Positions 48,301 to 51,107 of a stretch of DNA of 64,000 nucleotides are shown here, one piece after another. The stretch comes from Ceratothoa steindachneri (Eukaryota; Arthropoda; Malacostraca; Isopoda; Cymothoidae). The notes beneath the pieces were generated by a model that ran no database searches, had not been told where the DNA came from, and saw only the letters and a program-made list of their open reading frames with translations. The position numbers and the translations under genes were made by a program. The stretch spans positions 149,976,502 to 150,040,501 of the forward strand of contig OZ018329.1 in assembly GCA_963969495.1 (NCBI GenBank), in the 5' to 3' direction. Every line of letters begins with the position of its first letter. The stretch's first letter is position 1.

Positions 48301-50057
48301 CCCAAAGCTTGTACTGCGCCGGGAGTATTGCGTTCGGCCATTTTGTAGCACACATCGTGTCACGCTGGAACCGTGCCAGTGTATACGGATGGCTCCAAGT
48401 CCCAAGAGGGGGTCGGCTTCCACGCCGTATCCCCTCTGTTTGAAGTCAGCGGGGCTCTACCAGGCGCTGCGTCTGTCTTCACGGCCGAGCTGGTGGCAAT
48501 ACACCACTCGGTACGGGAGATTACGCGACGTGCCCGGTTCGGAGACCGGATTGTGATCTATAGCGACTCACAAAGCACCCTGAGTGCTCTCGGTGGCATT
48601 GTTATCTCCGCATCCCTTGGCTCGCGATATCCGTGACGCCACGGTTTTGACAAGCTAAGTGGATATCGAGATTATCTTCTGCTGGGTTCCTGGACATGTA
48701 GGAATTGCAGGGAATGAGGGTGCCAAAGAGTCCGCGATGACTGGGCAACCAAACCAACGTTTCGCTCTACCTCACACCGATTACATGGCAGGAATACGGG
48801 CTGCTTGGCAAATAAGATGGGAGACAGTCGAGGGGAACTTAAAGTTTCGTGCCATTGCGCCAGAATTGTTCCCATGGACCTACCCCCCAATGCCGCGACT
48901 TCTTCAAGTTGTTTTCTGTCGTCTCCGACTTGGACACACTCGTGGGACGCACCGTCATTTGATGGAGCGCTCGCCTGCGCCTTATTGCGAAGACTAGGTG
49001 TCCCTCAGACTGTTCGGCACATTCTCGTTGAATGTCCCAGTCTGGGCGATCTTCGTGCACGTTACCTATCCCGGTACCGGGACGAGCGGGGTTGTTACTG
49101 CTTGTCCATTTTACGCTGGATGGGTTCGTGCACACTGACTTGTCGTCTTTACGACCTTTTGGACCTCCTCCCCTTTAATTGACTGTTGTTGTTGTTGTTT
49201 TTTTAGGTTGCATGTTCCTTCGCCGGGGGGAGGCTGGCCTACCCCCGACGCCGGAGCTCGCCTCCTCCTTGCTTTGTATCTTTTTAGCGTTATTTTTTAT
49301 TTACATAGTTATTTGTTTTTGTTTCTTGTTACTTATTTCTTAATATAGCCTAGTACTAGGCTGTGTCGTGTTCGGCGACTTATGCCCAAGCAGGCAGTCA
49401 CCAGATGGGCTATCTATCTATCCCTTTCATAACCATCTTATGTTTTCCTTTCCATCTTCCGTGATATTCCTAACTCTACTTTCGAATAGCGAGCGTTTCG
49501 CCCTTTCCAACTTTTGTAGTTTTTTTGTTTGTTTTATTTGTTACATCCCTTCAGAAGAAATTGGCTGCCACTGAAAATGCATTGGATTGGGTGTCATGTT
49601 TTTTATTCCTTTAAGTTAAATTTAAAATTAATTTCTCGCACCTTTCCCACAGTTTTGCCCTTCTTACCCTCCCAAGGTAATAGTTTCTCTGAAGGAACCA
49701 CAATGCAATTTGGGCTGGCGGGTCACTTAATTCAACCCAGCCTGCAAAGTGGTGTCTTGTGTACACTGTTATACCTGGTACCTGAGTAAGAAGCATATCT
49801 TCCTGGCCCCAGTGCCCCCTGACAGTCTTAAGCTTGAATGAGACATTCTGGGAACAATATAGACTTTCTCCATCGTGCCCGAATCTTGGAAATGGTTGGA
49901 CAACCGAGACACAAGGTCGTTTTAAGTGAGACTAGATTTATATATACACCTCTTTATTAATCAAAGCAATTTATCTTTTTACAGCCGAGGAATTGCGCCA
50001 TCGTACGTTTACAGACAGGTAATGGAGCTATACCATCCAGCGACTGATGATATTTAA
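12271..50057 (+). CDS. EIF2B2: EIF2B2, eIF2B beta subunit (C-terminal 294 residues, six exons; 5' exons not seen)
   Basis: eIF2B is the cytosolic guanine nucleotide exchange factor for eIF2; the beta subunit belongs to the regulatory alpha/beta/delta subcomplex that senses phosphorylated eIF2. Joining 12271-12367, 22363-22544, 26195-26351, 38463-38657, 39542-39723 and 49985-50057 gives one open frame with GT-AG introns in consistent phases. Family landmarks in order are [77 protein letters not shown] and [15 protein letters not shown]. The start Met and about 60 residues are missing, probably in exons upstream. Introns of 0.9-12.1 kb are packed with LINEs. Splice sites and conserved residues look intact, so the gene is probably functional. 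Confidence 0.93.
12785..15688 (+). CDS. LINE-B1 ORF2: EEP endonuclease + reverse transcriptase, 967 aa, intact
   Basis: This multifunctional enzyme nicks target DNA and copies the element RNA at the nick. Endonuclease landmarks are [12 protein letters not shown] (46-57), TES (72-74), YRPPG (150-154), IIGDFN (177-182), [13 protein letters not shown] (221-233) and NSDH (246-249). RT landmarks are [71 protein letters not shown] and FADD (697-700), with both catalytic aspartates present. A C-terminal domain of this group follows ([15 protein letters not shown]). There is no RNase H. The first ATG in frame is used; an upstream in-frame stop lies at 12737. No stop or frameshift interrupts it. Confidence 0.93.
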   Translation: MRGHYSTESRMDLAHNRNRFQGDRGEVIQVSRGASGIGGLNCFYTNARSLRNKKDELFSYISNEDIDILCVTESWVNEIEFSDTISEFDFQGYNMYISQRTGRIGGGIIIYIKNNIVSSLNTSIKQDGVESLWIDIRFSKNRIVHLGAFYRPPGQTDDIDELMIREISKGCETDAVIIGDFNLNSVDWENMIGRDRTSGRFIECFEDNFLNQFVNDSTRGDNILDLVLSNSDHLVQELTVGEALGNSDHQIVRFNLGIEKGKITENAEKVPNFHKGDYVKLRSLLNLVDWDIEFRGKNAYGMWDTFKHIINVVQEQCIPMKAIRNKSRKPLWWNQEIARKISEKKRAYKKLQVENNIQNLSDYRMARNELNKIIKKNKRVSEIKLAQDSNKDPRKFFSYYKINNKCGRVKIGPIKYEGFVRETDEEIVEVLNGHFASVFTKEKLNSPMYSTHRSGKEVFTNICVDRRMIKGLIGDLDTTKASGPDNIHSRILKEGVESISIALDKLYTRSLEYGEIPDDWKRANVVPIFKKGSKEDPNNFRPVSLTPVVCKILEKIVKKGICQHLEREGLISDAQHGFRSGRSCLTNLLDFLEFVTDQVDKGENVDIIYLDFSKAFDKVPHRRLVHKLKMIGICGGVSNWIAEWLKDRKQRVVLNGVKSEWRDVISGVPQGSVLGPLLFVIYINDLGEAVNNKVSIFADDTKLAAVVKDIDDNFKVQGDLNKLLSWAHKWQMTFNLDKCKVINMGKDNREFNYEMDGHWLSSVEDEKDLGVVIDKSLRFSKQCIEARNRANRVLGFIKRNVSYKSKEVILKLYNSYVRPHLEYCIQAWSPHFRHDINLLESVQRRATKIIPSLRHLEYEDRLRVLNMFSFERRCVRGDMIELFKIFSGIDKLDVSKFFELDDGNRTRGHHLKIKKQGCRLDLRKYFFTNRVVDFWNKLPQRVVGSPNLNVFKSRLDEFMGREGCDGS
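15843..15882 (+). promoter_or_regulatory. 3' UTR nested hairpin 1 of LINE-B1
   Basis: Outer arms CGGATGAC / GTCATCCG (8 bp), inner arms AGCC / GGCT around CTTGT. Repeated 117 bp downstream. It is probably a recognition structure for the element RT; the function is inferred. Confidence 0.7.
15960..15999 (+). promoter_or_regulatory. 3' UTR nested hairpin 2 of LINE-B1
   Basis: Same 40-nt design as at 15843: CGGATGAC / GTCATCCG outside, GGCC / GGCT inside (one G-U pair) around CTTGT. It lies 4 nt before the TTATG tail. Confidence 0.7.
16004..16029 (+). repeat. (TTATG)n 3' tail of LINE-B1
   Basis: About five TTATG units end the element, in place of poly(A). Short tandem 3' tails are known from several CR1/L2-type LINEs. 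Confidence 0.75.
16030..16796. other. Intron sequence without recognised features
   Basis: Pyrimidine-rich and AT-rich EIF2B2 intron. Short ORFs only; no family recognised. Confidence 0.5.
16797..17215. repeat. Unclassified dispersed repeat, copy 1
   Basis: About 420 bp align with 37090-37482. Shared blocks include ATTGCTCCCCA, CTTGAAGGACCAGGTT versus CTTGAGGAGCAGGTT, GCATGCTGTGGGGATTT, AGGAATACATCCAAG-type sequence, and a shared end reading GTTTTAAAAAACAGCATT. No coding region, terminal repeats or target duplication is evident. Confidence 0.7.
17680..18150. repeat. Minisatellite, ~32-bp unit, ~14 copies
   Basis: Tandem imperfect units of the type CCCTGAGCCTGATGTGGGAC followed by TAGCAATAAAGT. 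Variants alternate AATAAAGT / AATATAGT and GATGTG / TTGTGTG, suggesting higher-order dimers. It lies in the first EIF2B2 intron. Confidence 0.9.
18475..19371 (+). mobile_element. LINE-A copy C, RT region, left part
   Basis: Strongly diverged from the other copies. CTTCACTTAATGGGAAGA at ~18490 matches the conserved CTTCACTTAAGGGGAAGA. Frame 18986-19210 keeps [19 protein letters not shown], the RT palm motif (copy H reads [19 protein letters not shown]). Many stops. It is interrupted at 19372 by an L2-like fragment and resumes at 20579. Confidence 0.7.
19372..20578 (+). mobile_element. LINE-C, 5'-truncated L2-like LINE inserted in LINE-A copy C
   Basis: Starts inside RT ([15 protein letters not shown]) and runs through [41 protein letters not shown] and the C-terminal [13 protein letters not shown] and [17 protein letters not shown] to a stop at 20480. 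About 50 codons after the palm are missing (jump near [12 protein letters not shown]). The 3' end carries a hairpin (20529-20543) and a TTATTATTATCATC tail, as in L2-type LINEs. The frame 19578-20480 is open, but the element is truncated and frameshifted upstream. Confidence 0.85.
20529..20543 (+). promoter_or_regulatory. 3' hairpin of LINE-C
   Basis: AAGGCC-TCA-GGCCTT, a perfect 6-bp stem, about 22 nt before the TTA-rich tail. A 3' stem-loop recognised by the RT is established for some LINEs; here the role is inferred. Confidence 0.65.
20579..21226 (+). mobile_element. LINE-A copy C, right part to 3' terminus
   Basis: Resumes with [13 protein letters not shown] coding (copy G reads [11 protein letters not shown]), then degraded RT end, and jumps to the LINE-A 3' terminus GGCAACTTATGCCCAAGTAC with CTCCTTAATAAAAAC at the end. 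RNase H is missing. Confidence 0.7.
21227..22362. other. Intron without recognised features
   Basis: AT-rich intron ending in the acceptor ACTTTCCAG before EIF2B2 exon b. No repeat family recognised. Confidence 0.5.
22363..22544 (+). CDS. EIF2B2: EIF2B2 exon b
   Basis: Acceptor TTTCCAG, donor GTAAGT; phase 0 in, phase 2 out. It encodes [10 protein letters not shown] through [20 protein letters not shown], the linker and helix before the Rossmann-like domain. Confidence 0.88.
23045..24216 (+). mobile_element. LINE-A copy E, 5'-truncated (RT end, RNase H, 3' UTR)
   Basis: Begins in the RT C-terminal region ([15 protein letters not shown]). It continues with RNase [21 protein letters not shown] (first catalytic Asp kept), [12 protein letters not shown] (the usual TAEL Glu is Leu), then loss of the third motif. 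The 3' UTR has the palindrome GCCTAATATTAGGC (24152-24165) and ends near TTCTTAATTTTTTTTT. Frameshifts and stops make it dead. It abuts copy F head to tail. Confidence 0.8.
24217..25215 (+). mobile_element. LINE-A copy F, mosaic of three joined pieces
   Basis: 24222-24478 is ORF1 sequence (compare 44440-44700). It joins directly to the RT end at GATGCTGGGG-GGATGCCACT (~24480, compare 48010). RNase H follows (VYTDGS, then VIFSNSQST with the catalytic Asp as Asn), and near 24965 it jumps to the 3' end region (TGGATTCATGTACTCACGAC). Two internal deletions remove about 3.5 kb and 0.5 kb. It is non-coding. Confidence 0.75.
25216..26194. other. Intron without recognised features
   Basis: No ORF or repeat that I can support. 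It ends in the polypyrimidine acceptor TTTTTTCTTAG of exon c. Confidence 0.5.
26195..26351 (+). CDS. EIF2B2: EIF2B2 exon c
   Basis: Acceptor TTTTTTCTTAG, donor GTGAGT; phase 2 in, phase 0 out. It encodes [20 protein letters not shown] then [15 protein letters not shown], the most diagnostic block of eIF2B alpha/beta/delta-type proteins. Confidence 0.95.
26352..27824. other. Intron with at most a faint LINE trace
   Basis: No clear gene. On the minus strand near 27290-27420 a short stretch reads [15 protein letters not shown], resembling [15 protein letters not shown] at 41500-41625, so it may be a trace of LINE-F. A run of about 15 G lies near 27604. Confidence 0.35.
28725..30560 (+). pseudogene. 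LINE-A ORF1 (copy G), frameshifted
   Basis: Pieces 28725-29165, 29570-29986 and 30026-30564 are collinear with copy H ORF1. The middle piece carries three CCHC motifs: [29 protein letters not shown] and [14 protein letters not shown], after [19 protein letters not shown] Ser/Pro/Lys-rich tail follows. At least three frameshifts or stops separate the pieces. Confidence 0.8.
30565..32270 (+). pseudogene. LINE-A ORF2 endonuclease start and RT (copy G)
   Basis: 30565-30718 reads [20 protein letters not shown] and [14 protein letters not shown], the N-terminus of the endonuclease. The rest of it is deleted and RT coding begins directly. RT frames 30880-31374 and 31470-31799 carry [52 protein letters not shown] and LYVDE. 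The last is YVDD in copy H, so the second catalytic Asp is Glu here. Further RT-end sequence runs to 32270, where the SINE-like unit sits. Confidence 0.8.
32271..32545 (+). mobile_element. SINE-like unit: two tandem LINE-A 5' heads plus an unrelated tail, 9-bp TSD
   Basis: A 275-bp insertion in LINE-A copy G bounded by CCCTCATTC (32262-32270 and 32546-32554); uninterrupted copy H reads CCCTCAGTCGCCAACA at this place. It contains two ~110-bp units, each beginning (C)CCGTAAGGGGCGCG and ending near CCCAGCTT, the same as the first ~100 nt of LINE-A. A ~55-nt tail follows (TTGAAGTTGCGTAGCCC ... ATCAATCATCATTAAT) that is not LINE-A 3' sequence. The direct repeats indicate retrotransposition as a unit. 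No tRNA, 5S or 7SL head is seen. Confidence 0.75.
32560..33040 (+). pseudogene. LINE-A RNase H, N-terminal part (copy G)
   Basis: After [14 protein letters not shown] linker sequence, 32837-33040 reads [36 protein letters not shown] and [12 protein letters not shown]: the first three RNase H catalytic positions (Asp, Glu, Asp) are present. The frame is then cut by the LINE-B2 insertion. Confidence 0.8.
33041..35895 (+). mobile_element. LINE-B2, second CR1/jockey-type LINE, nested in LINE-A RNase H
   Basis: Breaks copy G between SALR and the continuation at ~35896. Endonuclease: [34 protein letters not shown] and a shifted [12 protein letters not shown] then [27 protein letters not shown] finger, [53 protein letters not shown] and FPDDTKL, where the palm Ala before DD is Pro. 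C-terminus: [15 protein letters not shown]. Several frameshifts. It is the same clade as LINE-B1 but a different family. It ends with a nested hairpin. I see no clear target duplication. Confidence 0.85.
35851..35891 (+). promoter_or_regulatory. 3' nested hairpin of LINE-B2 with GNRA-type loop
   Basis: Outer arms GGTACCCTA / TAGGGTACC (9 bp) enclose GACC-GTAA-GGTC, a 4-bp stem with a GTAA (GNRA) tetraloop. It sits about 5 nt before the 3' junction. This parallels the nested hairpins of LINE-B1. Confidence 0.7.
35896..36600 (+). pseudogene. LINE-A RNase H remainder, C-terminal tail and 3' UTR (copy G)
   Basis: Resumes with sequence equal to copy H downstream of the insertion (GGCATTG ... ATATCCGTGACGCCACGGTT). 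A degraded C-terminal tail follows (GTCTCAGTCTGGGTGATC, compare copy H at ~49034). The 3' UTR has the perfect palindrome AGCCTAGTACTAGGCT (36582-36597). A (GTT)n run lies near 36436. Confidence 0.75.
36611..37045 (+). pseudogene. LINE-H, RT palm fragment
   Basis: One shifted frame reads [14 protein letters not shown] (a worn PQGSVLSPTLF), [15 protein letters not shown], then [20 protein letters not shown] and [16 protein letters not shown], the usual spacing from the palm YxDD to the following SxSK motif. A stop follows at ~36981. It directly abuts LINE-A copy G. The clade is jockey-like, but the fragment is too short to be sure. Confidence 0.6.
37090..37482. repeat. Unclassified dispersed repeat, copy 2
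   Basis: Aligns with 16797-17215 through most of its length; both end with a TTTTAAA-A(n)-CAGCATT motif. Same orientation in both EIF2B2 introns. No coding potential. Confidence 0.7.
37742..37811 (-). repeat. Solitary LINE-A 5' head, minus strand
   Basis: Read on the minus strand: CACGTAAGAGGCACGGCGAT, TTTTCCTGGCCGCCGGGCTG, ACGGGACTCAGCAACCCCG, TCTGGCCCC. This matches the first ~75 nt of LINE-A. What follows on that strand is not LINE-A 5' UTR, so only the head is present. Confidence 0.7.
37930..38350 (-). pseudogene. LINE-F RT palm fragment, minus strand
   Basis: One minus-strand frame reads [20 protein letters not shown] then [20 protein letters not shown], which fits the FADDLVL...GLKVNxxKTKVM stretch of LINE RTs. 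A stop after FGSV and a degraded upstream region show decay. It probably belongs with the minus-strand pieces at 40600-41260 and 41500-41625. Confidence 0.55.
38463..38657 (+). CDS. EIF2B2: EIF2B2 exon d
   Basis: Acceptor CATTTTAG, donor GTAAGA; phase 0 on both sides. It encodes [37 protein letters not shown] and [13 protein letters not shown], the core of the nucleotide-fold domain that contacts the other regulatory subunits. Confidence 0.95.
39007..39410 (+). mobile_element. LINE-A copy J, 3' end fragment
   Basis: Starts in the C-terminal tail (CAGTCTGGGCGATCTTCGCG) and runs through the 3' UTR (GCATGTTCCTGCGCCGAGGG, palindrome-like GCCTAGTATTAGGC at 39327-39340) to GCGACTTATGCCCAAGTAGG and a TTTAAAGAAAAAAATC end. 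It is 5' truncated and lies in the 884-bp intron d-e, of which it fills nearly half. Confidence 0.85.
39542..39723 (+). CDS. EIF2B2: EIF2B2 exon e
   Basis: Acceptor CCTTTTCAG, donor GTAAGT after AATAA. The read-through frame would stop at once, so splicing at 39723 is required. It encodes [18 protein letters not shown] and [26 protein letters not shown] is a family signature. Confidence 0.95.
39724..40599. other. Intron without recognised features
   Basis: Start of the 10.3-kb last intron. No ORF or repeat that I can support. Confidence 0.45.
40600..41260 (-). pseudogene. LINE-F RT C-terminal fragment, minus strand
   Basis: Reading the minus strand from 41260 gives [20 protein letters not shown], then in shifting frames a [18 protein letters not shown] segment, VPTLVYGMV and [13 protein letters not shown], collinear with the region after the RT palm of arthropod LINEs (YLGS.. 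/ LVPTLMYG / QMDNLRG). It then continues to 40637-40903 without a known motif. Frames break repeatedly. Confidence 0.5.
41300..41490 (+). pseudogene. LINE RT C-terminal tail, plus strand
   Basis: Frame 41306 gives [20 protein letters not shown] and a shifted frame gives [20 protein letters not shown]. The pattern RP-x-R-x-W-x-D-x-V-x-E-D ... A-x-D-R-x-R-W-R ends many LINE ORF2 proteins. It is a short 3' fragment, family not assigned. Confidence 0.55.
41500..41625 (-). pseudogene. RT palm scrap, minus strand (catalytic YADD as YAND)
   Basis: Minus frame reads [12 protein letters not shown] then [20 protein letters not shown], the RT palm and following helix. The first catalytic Asp of YADD is Asn. 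Probably LINE-F. Confidence 0.5.
41827..42186 (-). pseudogene. LINE-G RT C-terminal region, minus strand
   Basis: An open frame of 119 codons: [60 protein letters not shown], then [20 protein letters not shown] and [13 protein letters not shown]. This is the conserved tail (EAFEMWCYRRM..IPW..R..NEEVL ... FLGHI ... GRRR..W...L) of a widespread animal LINE RT group. The RT itself is absent. Confidence 0.7.
42187..43424. other. Intron without recognised genes
   Basis: AT-rich to ~42380, then mixed sequence. A (CT)n run lies at 43113-43135 and C-runs near 42960-42990. Confidence 0.5.
43429..43520 (+). promoter_or_regulatory. LINE-A 5' head: candidate internal promoter / ribozyme-like structure
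   Basis: TCGTAAGGGGCGCGGTGAT starts the element. GGGGCGC (43437-43443) is the exact inverse complement of GCGCCCC (43483-43489), 39 nt apart; a small stem CTG/CAG precedes the second arm, and GTCCGG follows it. The same head recurs at 3579, 27825, 32276, 32386, 58417, 59144 and, inverted, 37811. Promoter or ribozyme function is inferred. Confidence 0.5.
44245..45877 (+). pseudogene. LINE-A ORF1 (copy H), one frameshift
   Basis: 44245-44649 is a Ser/Pro/Gly-rich N-terminus with a basic [12 protein letters not shown] patch. A shift follows, then 44684-45877 is open for 397 codons. Counting from 44684: [20 protein letters not shown] (11-30), a folded middle, and three CCHC knuckles at C173-C176-H181-C186, C197-C200-H205-C211 and C215-C218-H223-C229, then a Pro/Ser-rich basic tail with KAKRPRAS. 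It is an RNA-binding retrotransposition chaperone. The break near 44650 is the only obvious lesion. Confidence 0.85.
45960..46265 (+). pseudogene. LINE-A endonuclease, C-terminal half only (copy H)
   Basis: Frame 45965-46282 reads [40 protein letters not shown] and [15 protein letters not shown], the final catalytic SDH region of an EEP endonuclease. The N-terminal half, present in copy I (61562-61950), is deleted; the ORF1 end joins directly. Confidence 0.75.
46429..47886 (+). pseudogene. LINE-A reverse transcriptase (copy H), frameshifted
   Basis: 46429-47180 reads through [26 protein letters not shown]-type finger motifs ([18 protein letters not shown]) and the connecting region. After a shift, 47226-47618 carries [32 protein letters not shown] and [11 protein letters not shown]. 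Both palm aspartates are intact, but GVPQGS has a one-codon insertion (GVPQEG). 47557-47886 continues with [19 protein letters not shown] and [16 protein letters not shown]. Frames break at ~47180, ~47550 and 47885. Confidence 0.85.
47923..49180 (+). pseudogene. LINE-A RNase H and C-terminal zinc-like tail (copy H)
   Basis: After the RT thumb ([20 protein letters not shown]), frame 48373-48636 gives [36 protein letters not shown] and [16 protein letters not shown], holding RNase H catalytic Asp, Glu and Asp. 48659-48997 gives [20 protein letters not shown], where the expected GNExAD Asp is Lys. A tail in another frame reads [20 protein letters not shown]. RNase H presumably removes RNA from the cDNA hybrid. 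Frameshifts separate the parts. Confidence 0.85.
49347..49362 (+). promoter_or_regulatory. 3' UTR palindrome of LINE-A
   Basis: AGCCTAGTACTAGGCT, a perfect 16-nt palindrome about 20 nt before the terminal block. Copy E has GCCTAATATTAGGC, a paired change that keeps symmetry; copy J has one wobble (GCCTAGTATTAGGC). Confidence 0.65.
49416..49984. other. End of last EIF2B2 intron
   Basis: No ORF or repeat recognised. It ends with the acceptor TATCTTTTTACAG. Confidence 0.5.
49985..50057 (+). CDS. EIF2B2: EIF2B2 exon f (terminal) with stop
   Basis: Acceptor TTTTTACAG. The first C completes codon AA|C (Asn). It encodes [20 protein letters not shown] then TDDI and TAA at 50055-50057, matching the C-terminal end of the beta subunit. 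Confidence 0.95.
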
Positions 50058-50170
50058 ATTTTATCTACATGCGGACGTAGAGATAGTTTTAACCCCCCCC
50101 CCCCCCTCTCTCTCTCTCTCTCTCGCGTCACGATTGAAAACGTGGAATAAAGTTTTATTTTAGTTTGTAC
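50058..50170 (+). terminator. EIF2B2: EIF2B2 3' UTR with polyA signal
   Basis: AATAAA at 50146-50151 lies 89 nt after the stop, followed by the T-rich GTTTTATTTTAGTTTGT. A poly(C)-(CT)n run (about 50091-50124) sits inside the short 3' UTR. Confidence 0.75.
50091..50124. repeat. EIF2B2: C-run plus (CT)n microsatellite in EIF2B2 3' UTR
   Basis: About 15 C followed by about 9 CT units. Confidence 0.9.
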
Positions 50171-50682
50171 TTTTGTTAACCTCAAAGTCCTGATTTCCAC
50201 ATCTAATTGTATATATAGGCACACAACATGCCTCGACTTATTGGTATAAACCACGCGCTAATGGTTTATGAATTTTTCGCTGCATTCCTAGCCGATGTAG
50301 ATAGAAGGGCGTAGGAAAATTGGGGATAAAAAATAAAGGAGGAAAGTAGGGTGCGGCGAGTTGCAAAGTTTCGTGCATTTCCAAACCACTATTAGTGAGC
50401 GGCGTAGCGATTGTGCCATCCTAAGTCATTGAAGCGAAACTTTTAAACCGCCTGCTTGAACTTAATATGGACTGTGTAACAAAACTAACATTGGCTCATT
50501 GTCTATGTTTTGCCAAGGTAAATGTCTCAATCAATCCGGCGCAAGCTGGTGCCATCTCTTCGCGCTTTCCTGCAAAAAGTGCGCGCGAAGACGATGTATC
50601 TATTCTCTGTATTCGCTTTGACATGGGGATTGAGCAAATCTGGAACAAATTTACAGAAGTAAATAGAACAAGCGTTGTATGT
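50171..50682. other. Intergenic stretch, nothing recognised
   Basis: Contains GC-rich segments (50560-50600) but no supportable gene. The TRIM target duplication ATGT is at 50679-50682. Confidence 0.45.
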
Positions 50683-50845
50683 TATAGCGTACGAGAAGTG
50701 CAGGCGAGCAGCTTAAAAGCTTCGTTTGAATGTGGAGGGGAGGGGGGTTGTTTTTTTTTTAGACTCATGATGGCCGAGTGGATTCGCAACTCGCCTACGC
50801 GGTCTTTTTTTCTTTGCCCGTTTTCCTATCTCTCCTCTATCTACA
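50683..50845 (+). repeat. TRIM left LTR
   Basis: Compared with the solo LTR it lacks ~40 bp between two TTCGC-type repeats (ATTCGCAACTCGCC), a microhomology-flanked deletion. It carries a G/T-rich insertion near 50732-50760. Confidence 0.75.
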
Positions 50846-50949
50846 ATGGTGCCCAGACCCGGGAGGGAGAGCGTTAGTCCTTGAATAACATTTCCAAACC
50901 GGTTATCTTCATTTCTCCAAAATACGCCCCGCTTCTAGGAGGGAGGTTA

Positions 50950-51103
50950 TGTAGCGTATGAGAAGTGCAGGCGACCGACTGAAAAGCTTCGCTTGAATGA
51001 GTGGATTCGCCGTTCGTTAACAGTGGTCCAGCGACGCGAGAAACTGTTCGTAACTCGCCTACGCGATCTTTTTTTTTCCCCCCTTTTCCTACTTGTATCT
51101 ACA
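50950..51103 (+). repeat. TRIM right LTR
   Basis: Starts TGTAGCGTATGAGAAGTGC and ends TGTATCTACA. It lacks ~30 bp between two GAGT repeats that the left and solo LTRs keep. Confidence 0.75.
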
Positions 51104-51107
51104 ATGT

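Larger units (their letters stand above)
43425..49415 (+). mobile_element. LINE-A copy H, most complete copy (~6 kb)
   Basis: Full order is visible: head with GGGGCGC / GCGCCCC inverted repeat (43437-43489), 5' UTR, ORF1 (44245-45877), partial endonuclease (45960-46265), RT (46429-47886), RNase H and C-terminal tail (47923-49180), 3' UTR with palindrome (49347-49362), and the 3' terminus GCGACTTATGCCCAAGCAGG followed by a (CTAT)n-like end. RNase H after the RT and an ORF1 with three CCHC knuckles fit the I clade or a close relative. About 0.5 kb of endonuclease is deleted, and frameshifts make it inactive. It lies in the last EIF2B2 intron, sense strand. Confidence 0.88.
50683..51103 (+). mobile_element. 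TRIM-like miniature LTR retrotransposon, 421 bp, 4-bp TSD
   Basis: Two ~155-165-bp LTRs (50683-50845, 50950-51103) flank ~104 bp with a primer-binding-site-like TGGTGCCCAGACCCGGGA at 50847 and a polypurine tract AGGAGGGAGG at 50937-50946. LTR ends are TG(TA)GCG ... TCTACA (the left one is TATAGCG). ATGT flanks both sides (50679-50682, 51104-51107). No coding capacity. A solo LTR of the same family lies at 57852-58037. The size and layout are those of TRIM elements. Confidence 0.8.

Noticed and set aside
50757..50800. GGCCGAGTGG inside the TRIM LTR resembles the A box of tRNA-Leu/Ser, suggesting a tRNA-derived SINE.
   Set aside because: TG...CA ends, 4-bp flanks, PBS- and PPT-like motifs and paired copies fit an LTR; no convincing B box at the right distance, and the right LTR lacks the motif.
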